Positions 1 through 8,830 of a DNA stretch of 64,000 nt are shown here, piece after piece. The stretch spans positions 1 through 64,000 of the forward strand of contig NZ_JAUOEM010000003.1 in assembly GCF_030540875.1 (NCBI RefSeq), written 5' to 3'. Made by a program: the position numbers and the translations under genes. The notes below the pieces were generated by a model. It searched no databases, was not told the origin of the DNA, and worked only from the letters and a program-made list of their open reading frames with translations. Position 1 is the first letter of the stretch. Each line of letters begins with the position of its first letter. This DNA comes from Flavivirga amylovorans (lineage in GTDB: Bacteria; Bacteroidota; Bacteroidia; Flavobacteriales; Flavobacteriaceae).

Positions 1-1674
1 ACTATCACTTTTACGTCTGCAGTAACAGGAAGTGGAGTTGCACCATCATTAAATTGTACGACTACAGCGGGCATCAATTTTATAGATCCAGCGATAATAG
101 GGATAAGCTGTAACCCAACAGCAGATGATTACCAAGAAGCCTTAGCAAACGATGGAAGTATCGCAACCAATGCCAACCCGTTGGTATATAGCGTAACAGG
201 CGATACCTTTATAGATACAAACAATGATGATATCTTGGATGCAGGCTTTAGCATAAGCAATTTACCATCAGGACTCACAGCACGATTTATATTGAGTAAT
301 TCAGATACCACAGCCACATTAGAACTAATCGGAAATGCTATAAATAACAACATTGCTGATAATGTGGGGGCATTAACTATCACTTTTACAGCTGGGGTAA
401 CAGGAAGTGGAGTTGCACCAACAGTAAATTGTACGACCACAGCAGGCATCAATTTTATAGATCCAGTAATAGGAATAAGCTGTAACCCAACAGCAAATGA
501 TTACCAAGAAGCCGTAGCAAACGATGGAAGTATCGCAACCAATGCCAACCCGTTGGAATACAGTATAACAGGCGGTACCTTTATAGATACAAACAATGAT
601 GATATCTTGGATGCAGGCTTTAGCATAAGCAATTTACCATCAGGACTCACAGCACGATTTATATTGAGTAATTCAGATACCACAGCCACATTAGAACTAA
701 TCGGAAATGCTATAAATAACAACATTGCTGATAATGTGGGGGCATTAACTATCACTTTTACAGCTGGGGTAACAGGAAGTGGAGTTGTACCAACAGTAAA
801 TTGTACGACCACAGCAGGCATCAATTTTATAGGTCCAGTAATAGGAATAAGCTGTAACCCAACAGCAAATGATTACCAAGAAGCCTTAGCAAACGATGGA
901 AGTATCGCAACCAATGCCAACCCGTTGGAATACAGTATAACAGGCGGTACCTTTATAGATACAAACAATGATGATATCTTGGATGCAGGCTTTAGCATAA
1001 GCAATTTACCATCAGGACTCACAGCACGATTTATATTGAGTAATTCAGATACCACAGCCACATTAGAACTAATCGGAAATGCTATAAATAACAATAGTGC
1101 TGATAATGTGGGGGCATTAACTATCACTTTTACAGCTGGGGTAACAGGAAGTGGAGTTGTACCAACAGTAAATTGTACGACCACAGCAGGCATCAATTTT
1201 ATAGGTCCAGTAATAGGAATAAGCTGTAACCCAACAGCAAATGATTACCAAGAAGCCTTAGCAAACGATGGAAGTATCGCAACCAATGCCAACCCGTTGG
1301 AATACAGTATAACAGGCGGTACCTTTATAGATACAAACAATGATGATATCTTGGATGGAGGCTTTAGCATAAGCAATTTACCATCAGGACTCACAGCACG
1401 ATTTATATTGAGTAATTCAGATACCACAGCCACATTAGAACTAATCGGAAATGCTACAAATAACAATAGTGCAGATAATGTGGGGGCATTAACTATCACT
1501 TTTACAGCTGGGGTAACAGGAAGTGGAGTTGCACCAACAGTAAATTGTACGACCACAGCAGGCATCAATTTTCGAGATAATTTTAATATAGACGCACGGA
1601 TGCGCCATGGCAAGTTTTTCCTAAATGGTAGCGAACAACCCATGGTAACTGGTACTGGTAGAAATGCGAACTAA
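1..1674 (+). CDS. Repetitive secreted surface protein, 5' end outside window
   Basis: The reading frame is open from the first base, so the gene begins upstream and only its last 557 codons are visible. It is almost entirely copies of a 124-residue module, each with a Gly-Thr-Phe/Asn-Asn-Asp-Asp segment, an 'LPSGLTARF' segment and an 'ALTITFTAGVTGSG' strand. This resembles beta-rich repeats of large bacterial adhesin-like proteins. The last 30 residues break from the repeat and form a tail of the type DARxRHGKxFLNGxEQPM, also found at the end of the DUF285 protein at 8831-10789. No T9SS type A or B domain is visible. It lies about 220 bases upstream of a T9SS type-B cargo gene. An adhesive surface role is an inference. 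Confidence 0.75.
   Translation, partial: TITFTSAVTGSGVAPSLNCTTTAGINFIDPAIIGISCNPTADDYQEALANDGSIATNANPLVYSVTGDTFIDTNNDDILDAGFSISNLPSGLTARFILSNSDTTATLELIGNAINNNIADNVGALTITFTAGVTGSGVAPTVNCTTTAGINFIDPVIGISCNPTANDYQEAVANDGSIATNANPLEYSITGGTFIDTNNDDILDAGFSISNLPSGLTARFILSNSDTTATLELIGNAINNNIADNVGALTITFTAGVTGSGVVPTVNCTTTAGINFIGPVIGISCNPTANDYQEALANDGSIATNANPLEYSITGGTFIDTNNDDILDAGFSISNLPSGLTARFILSNSDTTATLELIGNAINNNSADNVGALTITFTAGVTGSGVVPTVNCTTTAGINFIGPVIGISCNPTANDYQEALANDGSIATNANPLEYSITGGTFIDTNNDDILDGGFSISNLPSGLTARFILSNSDTTATLELIGNATNNNSADNVGALTITFTAGVTGSGVAPTVNCTTTAGINFRDNFNIDARMRHGKFFLNGSEQPMVTGTGRNAN
121..1572 (+). repeat. Tandem 372-bp coding repeats, four near-identical copies
   Basis: Units run 121-492, 493-864, 865-1236 and 1237-about 1572; the end of an earlier copy fills 1-120. 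The period is exactly 372 bp (124 codons), so copy number can change without a frameshift. Copies differ by only a few substitutions, for example Ile/Ser in the 'NNN-I/S-ADN' segment, which points to recent amplification or homogenisation. Confidence 0.9.
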
Positions 1675-1702
1675 AAAACATGGTAAAAGGTTAACATATT
1701 AT

Positions 1703-1836
1703 AGGGTGGTATCATTGGTTAGTAGTCAGTAGGTTGCTCTGCTATCTTACTTGTAAAAAGGGAAAGTAGGTTTGTAAGTAAGACCATCCATGGTTAAGGT
1801 AGGGGCTCTTAATAGAGAGCAATCAAATACCACCCT
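1703..1836. repeat. Imperfect inverted-repeat hairpin element, copy 1
   Basis: Nested complementary blocks bracket this stretch: agggtggtat (1703-1712) with ataccaccct (1827-1836), ttgctct (1734-1740) with agagcaa (1816-1822), and cttactt (1746-1752) with aagtaag near 1776-1782. The same order of blocks recurs at 12948-13096. It sits between the repetitive gene and the type-B cargo gene. It could be a folded RNA, a regulatory element or a small MITE-like element; no target-site duplication was identified. Confidence 0.6.
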
Positions 1837-1890
1837 TATATTAAGAATAATGAATAATTAAGTAGTACAATATACTAATAAGTAAATATT

Positions 1891-3144
1891 ATGAATATAA
1901 AAGCGCAAATAAAGCGATTACCAATATTAGTAATGCTCTTACTAATATTGCAAACACAGGCACAGACGACCAATACTGGAGAGATGGTGATATTGCCAAA
2001 TACACAAGTGAGCCTTGTTAATAATTTTAATAATACCACAAGTGGAAATATGCTTAATGATGGAGAGCTATTTGTTTACGCGAATTTTAATAACGACGGC
2101 GCGGTAGATTTTATAAACGAAGGGCTTACAAGTTTTCAAGGCACCAGCACGCAGCAAATAACAGGCGCTAATGAAAGCTTTTTTTACAATGCCATATTCT
2201 CTAATACCAGTGCCATAGCACCGTTTCAATTATCTGGAAAAATAACTATAGATAATGAAAGTGAGTTTGATGAAGGCGTTATTGATAATGCTAATTTTGG
2301 AGGCAGCTTTACTTTTTTAAACGATGCAGACCATGTTAGTGCCAGTGATAATAGCCATGTAGATGGTGAAGTGGTAAAAGTAGGAGATACCAGTTTTGAA
2401 TTTCCTGTAGGCAATGGCGGGTTTTATAACCCGGTAAACATGAACGCGCCAGATTTAGCAACAGACACGTATACAGCACAATACTTTTTAGAAGATAGCA
2501 ATACCACGGCGACGCCTCATAATTTAGCAGCAGGCATTATAGAACAGATTGATAATACCGAACATTGGGTTGTAAATCGTACCAGTGGAAGTTCGGATGT
2601 CCTAATAACCTTAAGATGGGATGCCGATACATCGCCGGCATTTATTAACGATGCAGATCCAGAGGCCATACATATTGTACGTTGGGATGATGCCCAGGGT
2701 TTTTGGGTAAACGAAGGGGGCATTCCAGATGCCGCTAACCAAACCATTACAACCATAGCACCAGTAACGGGCTATGGCATATTTACTTTGGGAACAGTAA
2801 AAACAGATTTAGTATTACCAGACGATTTGGTTATTTATACAGCAGTATCTCCTAATAGTAATGATAAGAATGACTTTTTCTTTATAGATGGTATTGACCG
2901 ATACCCAAATAATACCGTTAAGATTTTTAATCGTTGGGGTGTCGAGGTTTTTAAAACAAGTGGTTATAACGAAACAGATAATGTGTTTAAAGGATTTTCA
3001 GACGGTCGTATAACGGTTAGTAATTCAAAATTACTACCAACAGGGACTTACTATTATATTTTAGAGTATGAATTTCCAGGTAATGCAACTGTAGCAGCAC
3101 AACGCGTAAAAAAAGCCGGGTTTCTTTATATAACAACAAATTAA
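1891..3144 (+). CDS. Secreted protein with T9SS type-B (gliding-motility C-terminal) sorting domain
   Basis: The 417-residue protein has an N-terminal signal peptide (hydrophobic stretch about 11-21, cleavage near the 'TQAQ' segment). A beta-rich middle region of unknown function follows. The C-terminal domain at about 318-417 has the CHU_C/type-B signature: 'SPNSNDKNDFF', then 'VKIFNRWGVEVF', then a 'PTGTYYYILEY' strand. Such domains direct export through T9SS. It is followed after 42 bases by a PorP/SprF-like gene and then an OmpA/PD40 gene, the typical arrangement in which a type-B cargo has a dedicated PorP-like partner. The cargo's own function is not evident. Confidence 0.85.
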   Translation: MNIKAQIKRLPILVMLLLILQTQAQTTNTGEMVILPNTQVSLVNNFNNTTSGNMLNDGELFVYANFNNDGAVDFINEGLTSFQGTSTQQITGANESFFYNAIFSNTSAIAPFQLSGKITIDNESEFDEGVIDNANFGGSFTFLNDADHVSASDNSHVDGEVVKVGDTSFEFPVGNGGFYNPVNMNAPDLATDTYTAQYFLEDSNTTATPHNLAAGIIEQIDNTEHWVVNRTSGSSDVLITLRWDADTSPAFINDADPEAIHIVRWDDAQGFWVNEGGIPDAANQTITTIAPVTGYGIFTLGTVKTDLVLPDDLVIYTAVSPNSNDKNDFFFIDGIDRYPNNTVKIFNRWGVEVFKTSGYNETDNVFKGFSDGRITVSNSKLLPTGTYYYILEYEFPGNATVAAQRVKKAGFLYITTN

Positions 3145-3186
3145 CAATTAGAACAATAAGCAAGACAATTTTTAAATAGATAATAT

Positions 3187-4116
3187 ATGATCTTTAAGAA
3201 TAAAAATATAAAATGGGTAGTATTTTTAATGCTACTCTCATTACCAGTGCTAGCGCAACAAGACCCCCAATACACGCAGTATATGTATAATACAGCTGCT
3301 ATTAACCCGGCGTATGCAGGTAGTAGAGGCATGCTTAGTATCAATGGCATTTACAGAAGTCAATGGGTAGGTTTGGAAGGGGCCCCAAAAACAGCTCAAT
3401 TTTCTTTAAATACACCAATAGGAGAAAGAGGTGTTGGTTTGGGGTTCTCATTTTATAATGAAGAAATTGGACCATCTATTCAAAACAATTTGGTTGTAGA
3501 TTATTCATACACCATCCCATTTGCTGGTGATGATACAAAATTTAGTTTTGGACTAAAAACAGGATTTCAATTATTAGATGTAGATTATACTAAATTGTTA
3601 ATTTATAATCCCACAGAGCCGGTTTTTCAAACCAATATAGACAATAGATTTCAACCTGTTATCGGACTAGGAGGGATGTTGCATACAGATAGGTGGTATG
3701 TCGGTGTATCGGTTCCAAATGTTTTATCTACCGAGCATTACAGTAATAATACCATTTCTACAGCATCAAGCCGTCCGCATATTTTTTTAACAGCAGGCTA
3801 TGTGTTTAATTTAAGTGATACCTGGCAATTTAAACCGGCTTTTTTATCAAGGTATGTATCCGGAGCGCCTTTAGGTATAGATATGTCGGCAAACTTTTGG
3901 TATAACCAAACACTTACTTTAGGAGCTGCCTACAGGTTAGATGCAGCAGTAAGTGCTTTAGCTGGGTTTCAGGTAACAGACCAGCTCATGGTTGGCTATG
4001 CTTACGATTGGGATACTACAGATTTGGGACGCTATAATGATGGGTCTCATGAAATATTTTTAAGATGGGAACTATTTACCAGAACCCGTAATAAAGTGTC
4101 ACCAAGGTTCTTTTAA
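3187..4116 (+). CDS. PorP/SprF family T9SS-associated outer membrane protein
   Basis: The 309-residue protein has a signal peptide (about 1-22, ending 'PVLAQQ') and the family's typical N-terminus: 'QDPQYTQYMYN', then 'INPAYAGS', then 'YRSQWVGLEGAP'. The rest is beta-barrel-like with alternating aromatic strands and ends in Phe. PorP/SprF proteins sit in the outer membrane and work with T9SS, often capturing the type-B cargo encoded beside them. The neighbour at 1891-3144 is such a cargo, and the OmpA/PD40 protein follows 42 bases downstream, so the three probably form one operon. The family call is firm; the pairing is inferred from position. Confidence 0.9.
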   Translation: MIFKNKNIKWVVFLMLLSLPVLAQQDPQYTQYMYNTAAINPAYAGSRGMLSINGIYRSQWVGLEGAPKTAQFSLNTPIGERGVGLGFSFYNEEIGPSIQNNLVVDYSYTIPFAGDDTKFSFGLKTGFQLLDVDYTKLLIYNPTEPVFQTNIDNRFQPVIGLGGMLHTDRWYVGVSVPNVLSTEHYSNNTISTASSRPHIFLTAGYVFNLSDTWQFKPAFLSRYVSGAPLGIDMSANFWYNQTLTLGAAYRLDAAVSALAGFQVTDQLMVGYAYDWDTTDLGRYNDGSHEIFLRWELFTRTRNKVSPRFF

Positions 4117-4158
4117 AAACCTGTCATAATAAATGAGTGAAAACAAAAAATATAATAT

Positions 4159-6108
4159 ATGAAAATCAAAATAGTTACACTTAAACTTTCTTTAGTACTA
4201 GTACTGTTTATGATATATCAGTACAGTCCAGCACAAACTGAGAATAGTAAGCTCATTCGTGCAAATAAAAAATATAATGAGTACGAATATGTTAACGCAA
4301 CCGATATCTATTTACGCGTTGTAAATTCAGGATACACATCCGAAGAAGTATTTCAAAAACTAGGGAACACCTATTATTTTAATTCAAAATACGAAGACGC
4401 ATTAAAATGGTATAAGGAATTGATGCAGTTAAATGCCAACCCCGAAGATCCCATTTATTTATTAAGATATTCGCAAACATTAAAAGCTTTAAGCAAACAT
4501 AAAGAATCTGAAGCCGTGTATAATAGCTTTTTAAAACGCATAGATAATAACGATTCAAAATTCTCTACAACAAAAAGTTATTTAGACATTATAGCAGAAA
4601 ACTCTAACCGGTATGCAGTAACTCCAGCCTCTATAAACACTTCAGAGAGTGAATATGGAAGCACCATTATGAATAATAAATATATATATGCCACTGCCCA
4701 AAGATCTGGTAGCCTTTCAAAGACTATAGATAATTGGACAGGAAAATATTTTTTAGATTTATGGGAAGCCAGCTATAACGAAGATGGTAGTTTAGGAAAA
4801 GGAAAGAAGATGAAAAATGGACTTAATTCTAAGTATCATGAGTCGTCTTTAACGTTTACTAAAGATCGTAAAACCGTATATTTTACACGAAGCAGTAACA
4901 CGTCTAAAACGAGTAAAAAAAAGAAGCAAAGTAGTAACTTAAAAATTTATCGCGCTACAAAACAAGCGAATGGTGACTGGGGAAATATTGAAGATTTATC
5001 CATAAATGGGGATAGCTACTCTACCGCACATCCATCATTAAGTCCCGATGAAAAAACATTGTATTATTCATCTAATCAACCAGGGGGCTTAGGAGAAACA
5101 GATATATATATGGTTACTATAAATAGTAATGGGTCGTTTAATGTGCCAAAAAATATGGGACCTAGTGTAAACACCAAAGGAAGAGAGGCTTTTCCGTTTA
5201 TAAGTAAAGATTATGAATTGTATTTTTCTTCAGACGGCCACTATGGTTTAGGAGGCTACGATGTTTTTTATTTAGATCTTAAACAAAAAGTACTACAAAT
5301 GATAAATGTTGGCGTGCCAATTAATAGCCCGGAAGATGATTTCGCATTCTTTATAAATAATACCACAAAAAAAGGCAGCTTTAGTTCTAATAGACCTGGA
5401 GGTCAGGGGGCAGATGATATTTATTTATTTGAAGAACTTAAAACGATTAAAGAAGCCACCAGAGCCATTTTAGTGGGAACTGTAGAAGATGAAGATACGC
5501 TAGAACCCTTAGCAAATGTTCTTGTACAGCTTAAAGATGAACAAAATAATATAATAGACGAAATGACGACCACTAGTGGTGGCGTTTATAATTTTGATTA
5601 TAACCGGTATTACAATCATATAGTAGAAGCTAATAAAACCGATTATGTAGGAACTAACGAATTTGTAAAAGCCAATATTACTGCTAAAAAAGTTGTTAGA
5701 GATTTAAAATTAAAACGAAACATTTCAGAAGTTAAAGACAATACAGAAATTACCGATGCGGTAGATTTACAACCTATATACTTTGACTTTAATAAAGCGA
5801 CCATACAGGAAGATTCAAAAATTGAATTAATGAAAGTGGTTGCCTTTATGAAGGAACAACCAACTGTTAAAATAAAAGTAGGAGCCCATACAGATAGTCG
5901 CGGAAATGATGCCTATAATTTAGCATTGTCTGAGCGTAGAGCTAAGTCAACAATAAATTTTATTATAAAACAAGGCATCTCAAAAAACCGTATTATGGGT
6001 GAAGGATATGGTGAAAGTCAATTAAAAAATAATTGTACAAATAATTCTAATTGTAGTGAAGAAAAACACCTTCTAAATAGAAGAAGTGAGTTCATTATTG
6101 TTAAATAA
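4159..6108 (+). CDS. OmpA-family protein with TPR, PD40 and carboxypeptidase-regulatory-like domains (PorE-like)
   Basis: The 649-residue protein starts with a signal peptide (about 1-25). TPR-like helices cover about 28-130, WD40-like PD40 repeats ('HPSLSPDEKTLYYSSNQPGG' and similar) about 220-430, a carboxypeptidase-regulatory-like beta domain about 445-515, and an OmpA peptidoglycan-binding domain about 538-649. The OmpA part keeps 'HTDSRGND' with Asp579 and 'LSERRA' with Arg594, the residues expected to hold diaminopimelate. This architecture matches PorE-type proteins that tie T9SS complexes to the cell wall. It is last in the apparent operon with the cargo and PorP/SprF genes and is followed by a strong terminator at 6256. 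Confidence 0.9.
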   Translation: MKIKIVTLKLSLVLVLFMIYQYSPAQTENSKLIRANKKYNEYEYVNATDIYLRVVNSGYTSEEVFQKLGNTYYFNSKYEDALKWYKELMQLNANPEDPIYLLRYSQTLKALSKHKESEAVYNSFLKRIDNNDSKFSTTKSYLDIIAENSNRYAVTPASINTSESEYGSTIMNNKYIYATAQRSGSLSKTIDNWTGKYFLDLWEASYNEDGSLGKGKKMKNGLNSKYHESSLTFTKDRKTVYFTRSSNTSKTSKKKKQSSNLKIYRATKQANGDWGNIEDLSINGDSYSTAHPSLSPDEKTLYYSSNQPGGLGETDIYMVTINSNGSFNVPKNMGPSVNTKGREAFPFISKDYELYFSSDGHYGLGGYDVFYLDLKQKVLQMINVGVPINSPEDDFAFFINNTTKKGSFSSNRPGGQGADDIYLFEELKTIKEATRAILVGTVEDEDTLEPLANVLVQLKDEQNNIIDEMTTTSGGVYNFDYNRYYNHIVEANKTDYVGTNEFVKANITAKKVVRDLKLKRNISEVKDNTEITDAVDLQPIYFDFNKATIQEDSKIELMKVVAFMKEQPTVKIKVGAHTDSRGNDAYNLALSERRAKSTINFIIKQGISKNRIMGEGYGESQLKNNCTNNSNCSEEKHLLNRRSEFIIVK

Positions 6109-6732
6109 AAACGAAGTAAACAAACAAAAGAAGAAAGAATTTTTAAAGCAATCATATTCTCTTAAACAATGCACTATATAATAAACTAATTTTTTTTAAG
6201 TAAGTAAGGTTAATTTAGTTTGGGTTAGTTTAATGCTAGTTTGTTTAGAGATAAGGCGCACAATTTTTTTGTGCGCTTTTTGTATGTTTTTTAAAAATGA
6301 TGAGTAAAACTAATTTTTTATTGAACCAACCCCTGTTGCAGAACAAGGATGCTTTTGTAGGAAATCATATAACCTCAAGATGACTTCATTAAAAGAATAG
6401 TTAAAAAGTAATGAAAATTATAGTTTTTCATACAGAAAAGTTAATTATTATATGTAGTTTTATACTTATAAATAAACTATTTAGTCTTCAAACAACAATA
6501 AATGCTTGTAAGGTCGAGCATTTGTATAAAAATCATGTAAGCCATGATATTTAGAATCAATTTTATTTAGTGTTCTGTTTTTGAGAGATACAGGTTCATC
6601 TTAAAAATACATAAAAAACTAAAAACACATTGAATTTATAAGGAATATCAAAAACCTCAATAACCTTTAATTTGAAGTATTTCTTAGTTTAAAAAACGAT
6701 TAGTTCAACGAAACAAACCGCAAATTTTACTT
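6109..6732. other. Intergenic region with terminator, otherwise unassigned
   Basis: This 624-base AT-rich gap holds the terminator at 6256-6281 and the upstream region of the LytTR regulator gene. No convincing gene, RNA or repeat was seen. Confidence 0.5.
6256..6281 (+). terminator. Rho-independent terminator after the T9SS cluster
   Basis: A perfect 8-bp stem, gcgcacaa (6256-6263) with ttgtgcgc (6269-6276), encloses a T-rich loop and is followed by a run of T. It lies 148 bases after the OmpA gene stop. Confidence 0.85.
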
Positions 6733-7488
6733 ATGGAAGAATATACCGCCATCGTTATTGACGACCACAATGATTCAATGGAGCTTTTAAGGCTCTGTTT
6801 GAAAAAATATTGCCATAATATTAAAGAAACTTATGGCGCTACAGATATACCAGACGCTTTGCTAAAAATACAAAAGTATGAACCAGATATTATTTTTTCA
6901 GATATTATGCTAGGTGAAGAGACCGCTTTTAACCTTTTGGATAGATTAGGAAAGGTTGATAGCGAAATTATTTTTACAAGCTCATTTAAAGAGTTTGCTT
7001 TAAAAGCTATAGATTATGACGCCTCTAATTATTTATTAAAACCTATAGATGTTAAAGAGTTGGTTGTAGCCGTTAGCAGGGTATCAGAAAAATTAAAGAC
7101 CAAAACGTACCTGAAGGAATTAGAGCAGAGCAACGGCAAATTAAAAAAATATAGTAACAAAGATATTATTGCTATTCCTTCTACTATGAAGGTAGAGATT
7201 ATAAAAGTTAATGATATTATTTTTTGTGAAGCCGAGCGTAGTTATACGATGATATACCTTATAGACGGCTCTACTAAAGTGTCCAGTAAAAACTTGTTAG
7301 AATACGAAAACTTGCTAGTATCAAGAGGTCCTTTTTTTAGAATCCATCATAAATATCTAGTTAACTTAAATATGGTGGAGAATATTAATAAGGCAGCAGG
7401 TAACTATTGTGAGATGATTAATAAAAAATCATTGCCCATTTCGAAACGTAAACGTGAAAAACTATTTAAGTTTTTAGGACTCTCATAA
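6733..7488 (+). CDS. LytTR-family response regulator
   Basis: The 251-residue protein has a receiver domain (about 4-120) and a LytTR DNA-binding domain (about 145-250). The receiver keeps the acidic pair Asp10/Asp11, the phospho-acceptor Asp57, Thr82 and Lys103. The LytTR part contains 'IIFCEAERSYTMIYL' and 'FFRIHHKYLVNL', hallmarks of the fold. It should bind DNA when phosphorylated by a histidine kinase, but no kinase gene is nearby, so it is an orphan here. It precedes the two small HTH-like genes and the DUF285 surface gene, so control of that cassette is possible but unproven. Confidence 0.9.
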   Translation: MEEYTAIVIDDHNDSMELLRLCLKKYCHNIKETYGATDIPDALLKIQKYEPDIIFSDIMLGEETAFNLLDRLGKVDSEIIFTSSFKEFALKAIDYDASNYLLKPIDVKELVVAVSRVSEKLKTKTYLKELEQSNGKLKKYSNKDIIAIPSTMKVEIIKVNDIIFCEAERSYTMIYLIDGSTKVSSKNLLEYENLLVSRGPFFRIHHKYLVNLNMVENINKAAGNYCEMINKKSLPISKRKREKLFKFLGLS

Positions 7489-7635
7489 AAGATAAGGTTG
7501 TACACATATTCTTCATAACGCCCACTTATCAATTTATATTATCGTTTGTAGGAAATGCTTGTTACTTTTATTTAAGCCAATTAACAAAAATGGTTTATTG
7601 GCTTAATTATTACTATACAAAATTTAAGTACAAAC

Positions 7636-8016
7636 ATGGAGAATAATATTAATTTAACAAATAATGAAAAGTATTTTTTGAGGTTATTGGTTCATAATTT
7701 CGATGATGACTATATTTCTGATTTTCTCAAAATACAAAAAAGCGATTTAGGATATATAAGAGGTAAATTAAAAATAAAATTTAAAACTAAAGATTGGGTT
7801 GTTTTAATTAAAAAAGCATTTGCGCTTGGAATTTTAAATAAACAAGATTATATAGATCCAACTATAAATAAAATAGCATTAGGCTATGCATCAAAAATCT
7901 TTGACGATTTTAAAAACAGACCCTATGGTTATAAACTGCCGCAAGAGGTTTTATCTGATTTTGATCACTCTTGTAACAACTTTTTGTCTAAAACGGTTAA
8001 AATTACTTTAAAATGA
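7636..8016 (+). CDS. Small protein with LuxR/GerE-like helix-turn-helix region
   Basis: Residues about 6-67 of 126 follow the spacing of a GerE/LuxR helix-turn-helix: 'LTNNEKYFLRLLVHNF', then 'YISDFLKIQ', then 'IRGKLKIKFKTKDWVVLIKKAF'. The match is weak and acidic or hydrophobic residues replace several usual ones, so DNA binding is uncertain. The rest is helical with no known domain. The next gene overlaps by four bases and shows the same pattern (both have a 'KAF...LLNRKDF/ILNKQDY' segment), so the two appear paralogous and translationally coupled. Likely a specialised regulator; low certainty on function. Confidence 0.65.
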   Translation: MENNINLTNNEKYFLRLLVHNFDDDYISDFLKIQKSDLGYIRGKLKIKFKTKDWVVLIKKAFALGILNKQDYIDPTINKIALGYASKIFDDFKNRPYGYKLPQEVLSDFDHSCNNFLSKTVKITLK

Positions 8017-8411
8017 TGGAACGTTATACAGTAAAACTATTTAATAATAAAGAGCTAGACTATTTACGTTTAACATATAAAGGTGTAGATAAGGAAGAAA
8101 TAGCTAAAGAATTAGAATTTAAGCACAAAAGAGAGCATAAAGATATGGAACAATTGATCTGGAACAAGCTCTCTGTTAATAATTGGTATAATGCTTATAG
8201 GAAAGCATTTCATTTACAGTTGCTAAACAGAAAAGACTTTCTTTTTCTAAATATTAGAGATGAGGCGTCAACATTTTCTACAAAAATTACGAATATTTTA
8301 TTTTCTGTAGGGCTTAGTGATAAAGAAAAAGAACTTAAAGTGTATTTGGCTTTATTATCCTTTTACATTAGGGTAGAATATAGTTATTTATTAAAAGGAG
8401 AAACGCATTGA
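8013..8411 (+). CDS. Second small LuxR/GerE-like HTH paralogue
   Basis: The 132-residue protein starts at an ATG overlapping the stop of the upstream gene (ATGA arrangement); a second in-frame ATG follows at once. Residues about 10-75 repeat the HTH-like layout of its neighbour: 'FNNKELDYLRLTYKGVDKEEI', then 'WNKLSVNNWYNAYRKAFHL'. The C-terminal half is helical and unrecognised. Its last 18 codons lie in a segment duplicated at 10809, so a remnant of its 3' end occurs again after the DUF285 gene. Function unknown; a heteromeric regulator with the upstream protein is plausible. Confidence 0.65.
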   Translation: MMERYTVKLFNNKELDYLRLTYKGVDKEEIAKELEFKHKREHKDMEQLIWNKLSVNNWYNAYRKAFHLQLLNRKDFLFLNIRDEASTFSTKITNILFSVGLSDKEKELKVYLALLSFYIRVEYSYLLKGETH

Positions 8412-8592
8412 CTTGGTAGGTTCGCTTTTACAAAGCTTATAGTTAGTCTATAACACCCTTAAGAATTACGAAAAATAAACATGACATGACAGTTATTCCT
8501 TAAATCGACTACGGTATTGTTTAGGGATCAATTGTCATGTCTTAACTTTTTTGATATTACTTTTAAGATTGTTATTGGCAACTAGCGATGTA
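8359..8592. repeat. 230-bp direct duplication, copy 1
   Basis: This stretch covers the 3' end of the second HTH-like gene and the following intergenic bases, and is imperfectly repeated at 10809-11033 in the same orientation. Shared landmarks are 'ccttttacatta', 'tagttatttattaaaagga', 'cattgacttggtag', 'cacccttaagaattacg' and 'ggcaactagc'. Copy 1 contains a 9-bp inverted repeat, gacatgaca (8483-8491) with tgtcatgtc (8533-8541). Confidence 0.85.
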
Positions 8593-8830
8593 ACATGCTA
8601 TGCCTTACCATATTTTCTTATATATAGATGGCATTGAACTATAATAGCCATGGGTTTAAGTTAACGTTGAGGCTAAAAAGGAAGCCTTGTATCTCTCTTT
8701 AGTTAGTTTGGGTTTACAGGGCTATCCGCCTCTTCTTTGAGAAATATATTAATATTATAAGCTTACCCATAAAAGAGTACTACGTTAAAGAACACAAACC
8801 TTTAACACAAAATATAAATGTATAAATTAA
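8412..8830. other. Intergenic region upstream of the DUF285 gene
   Basis: The first part is the duplicated segment ending near 8592, with its inverted repeat at 8483-8541. The rest, 8593-8830, should hold the promoter of the surface-protein gene, but no clear promoter motif or small ORF was recognised. Confidence 0.5.

Noticed and set aside
121-1572. CRISPR array hypothesis for regular repeats
   Set aside because: The repeats are 372 bp, contiguous and in a single reading frame, with no spacers or cas genes; no CRISPR array was seen anywhere in the window.
129-1643. Repeated minus-strand open frames of about 107 codons in the repetitive gene
   Set aside because: They are the antisense of the plus-strand repeats, identical in period, with no start signals or recognisable domain.
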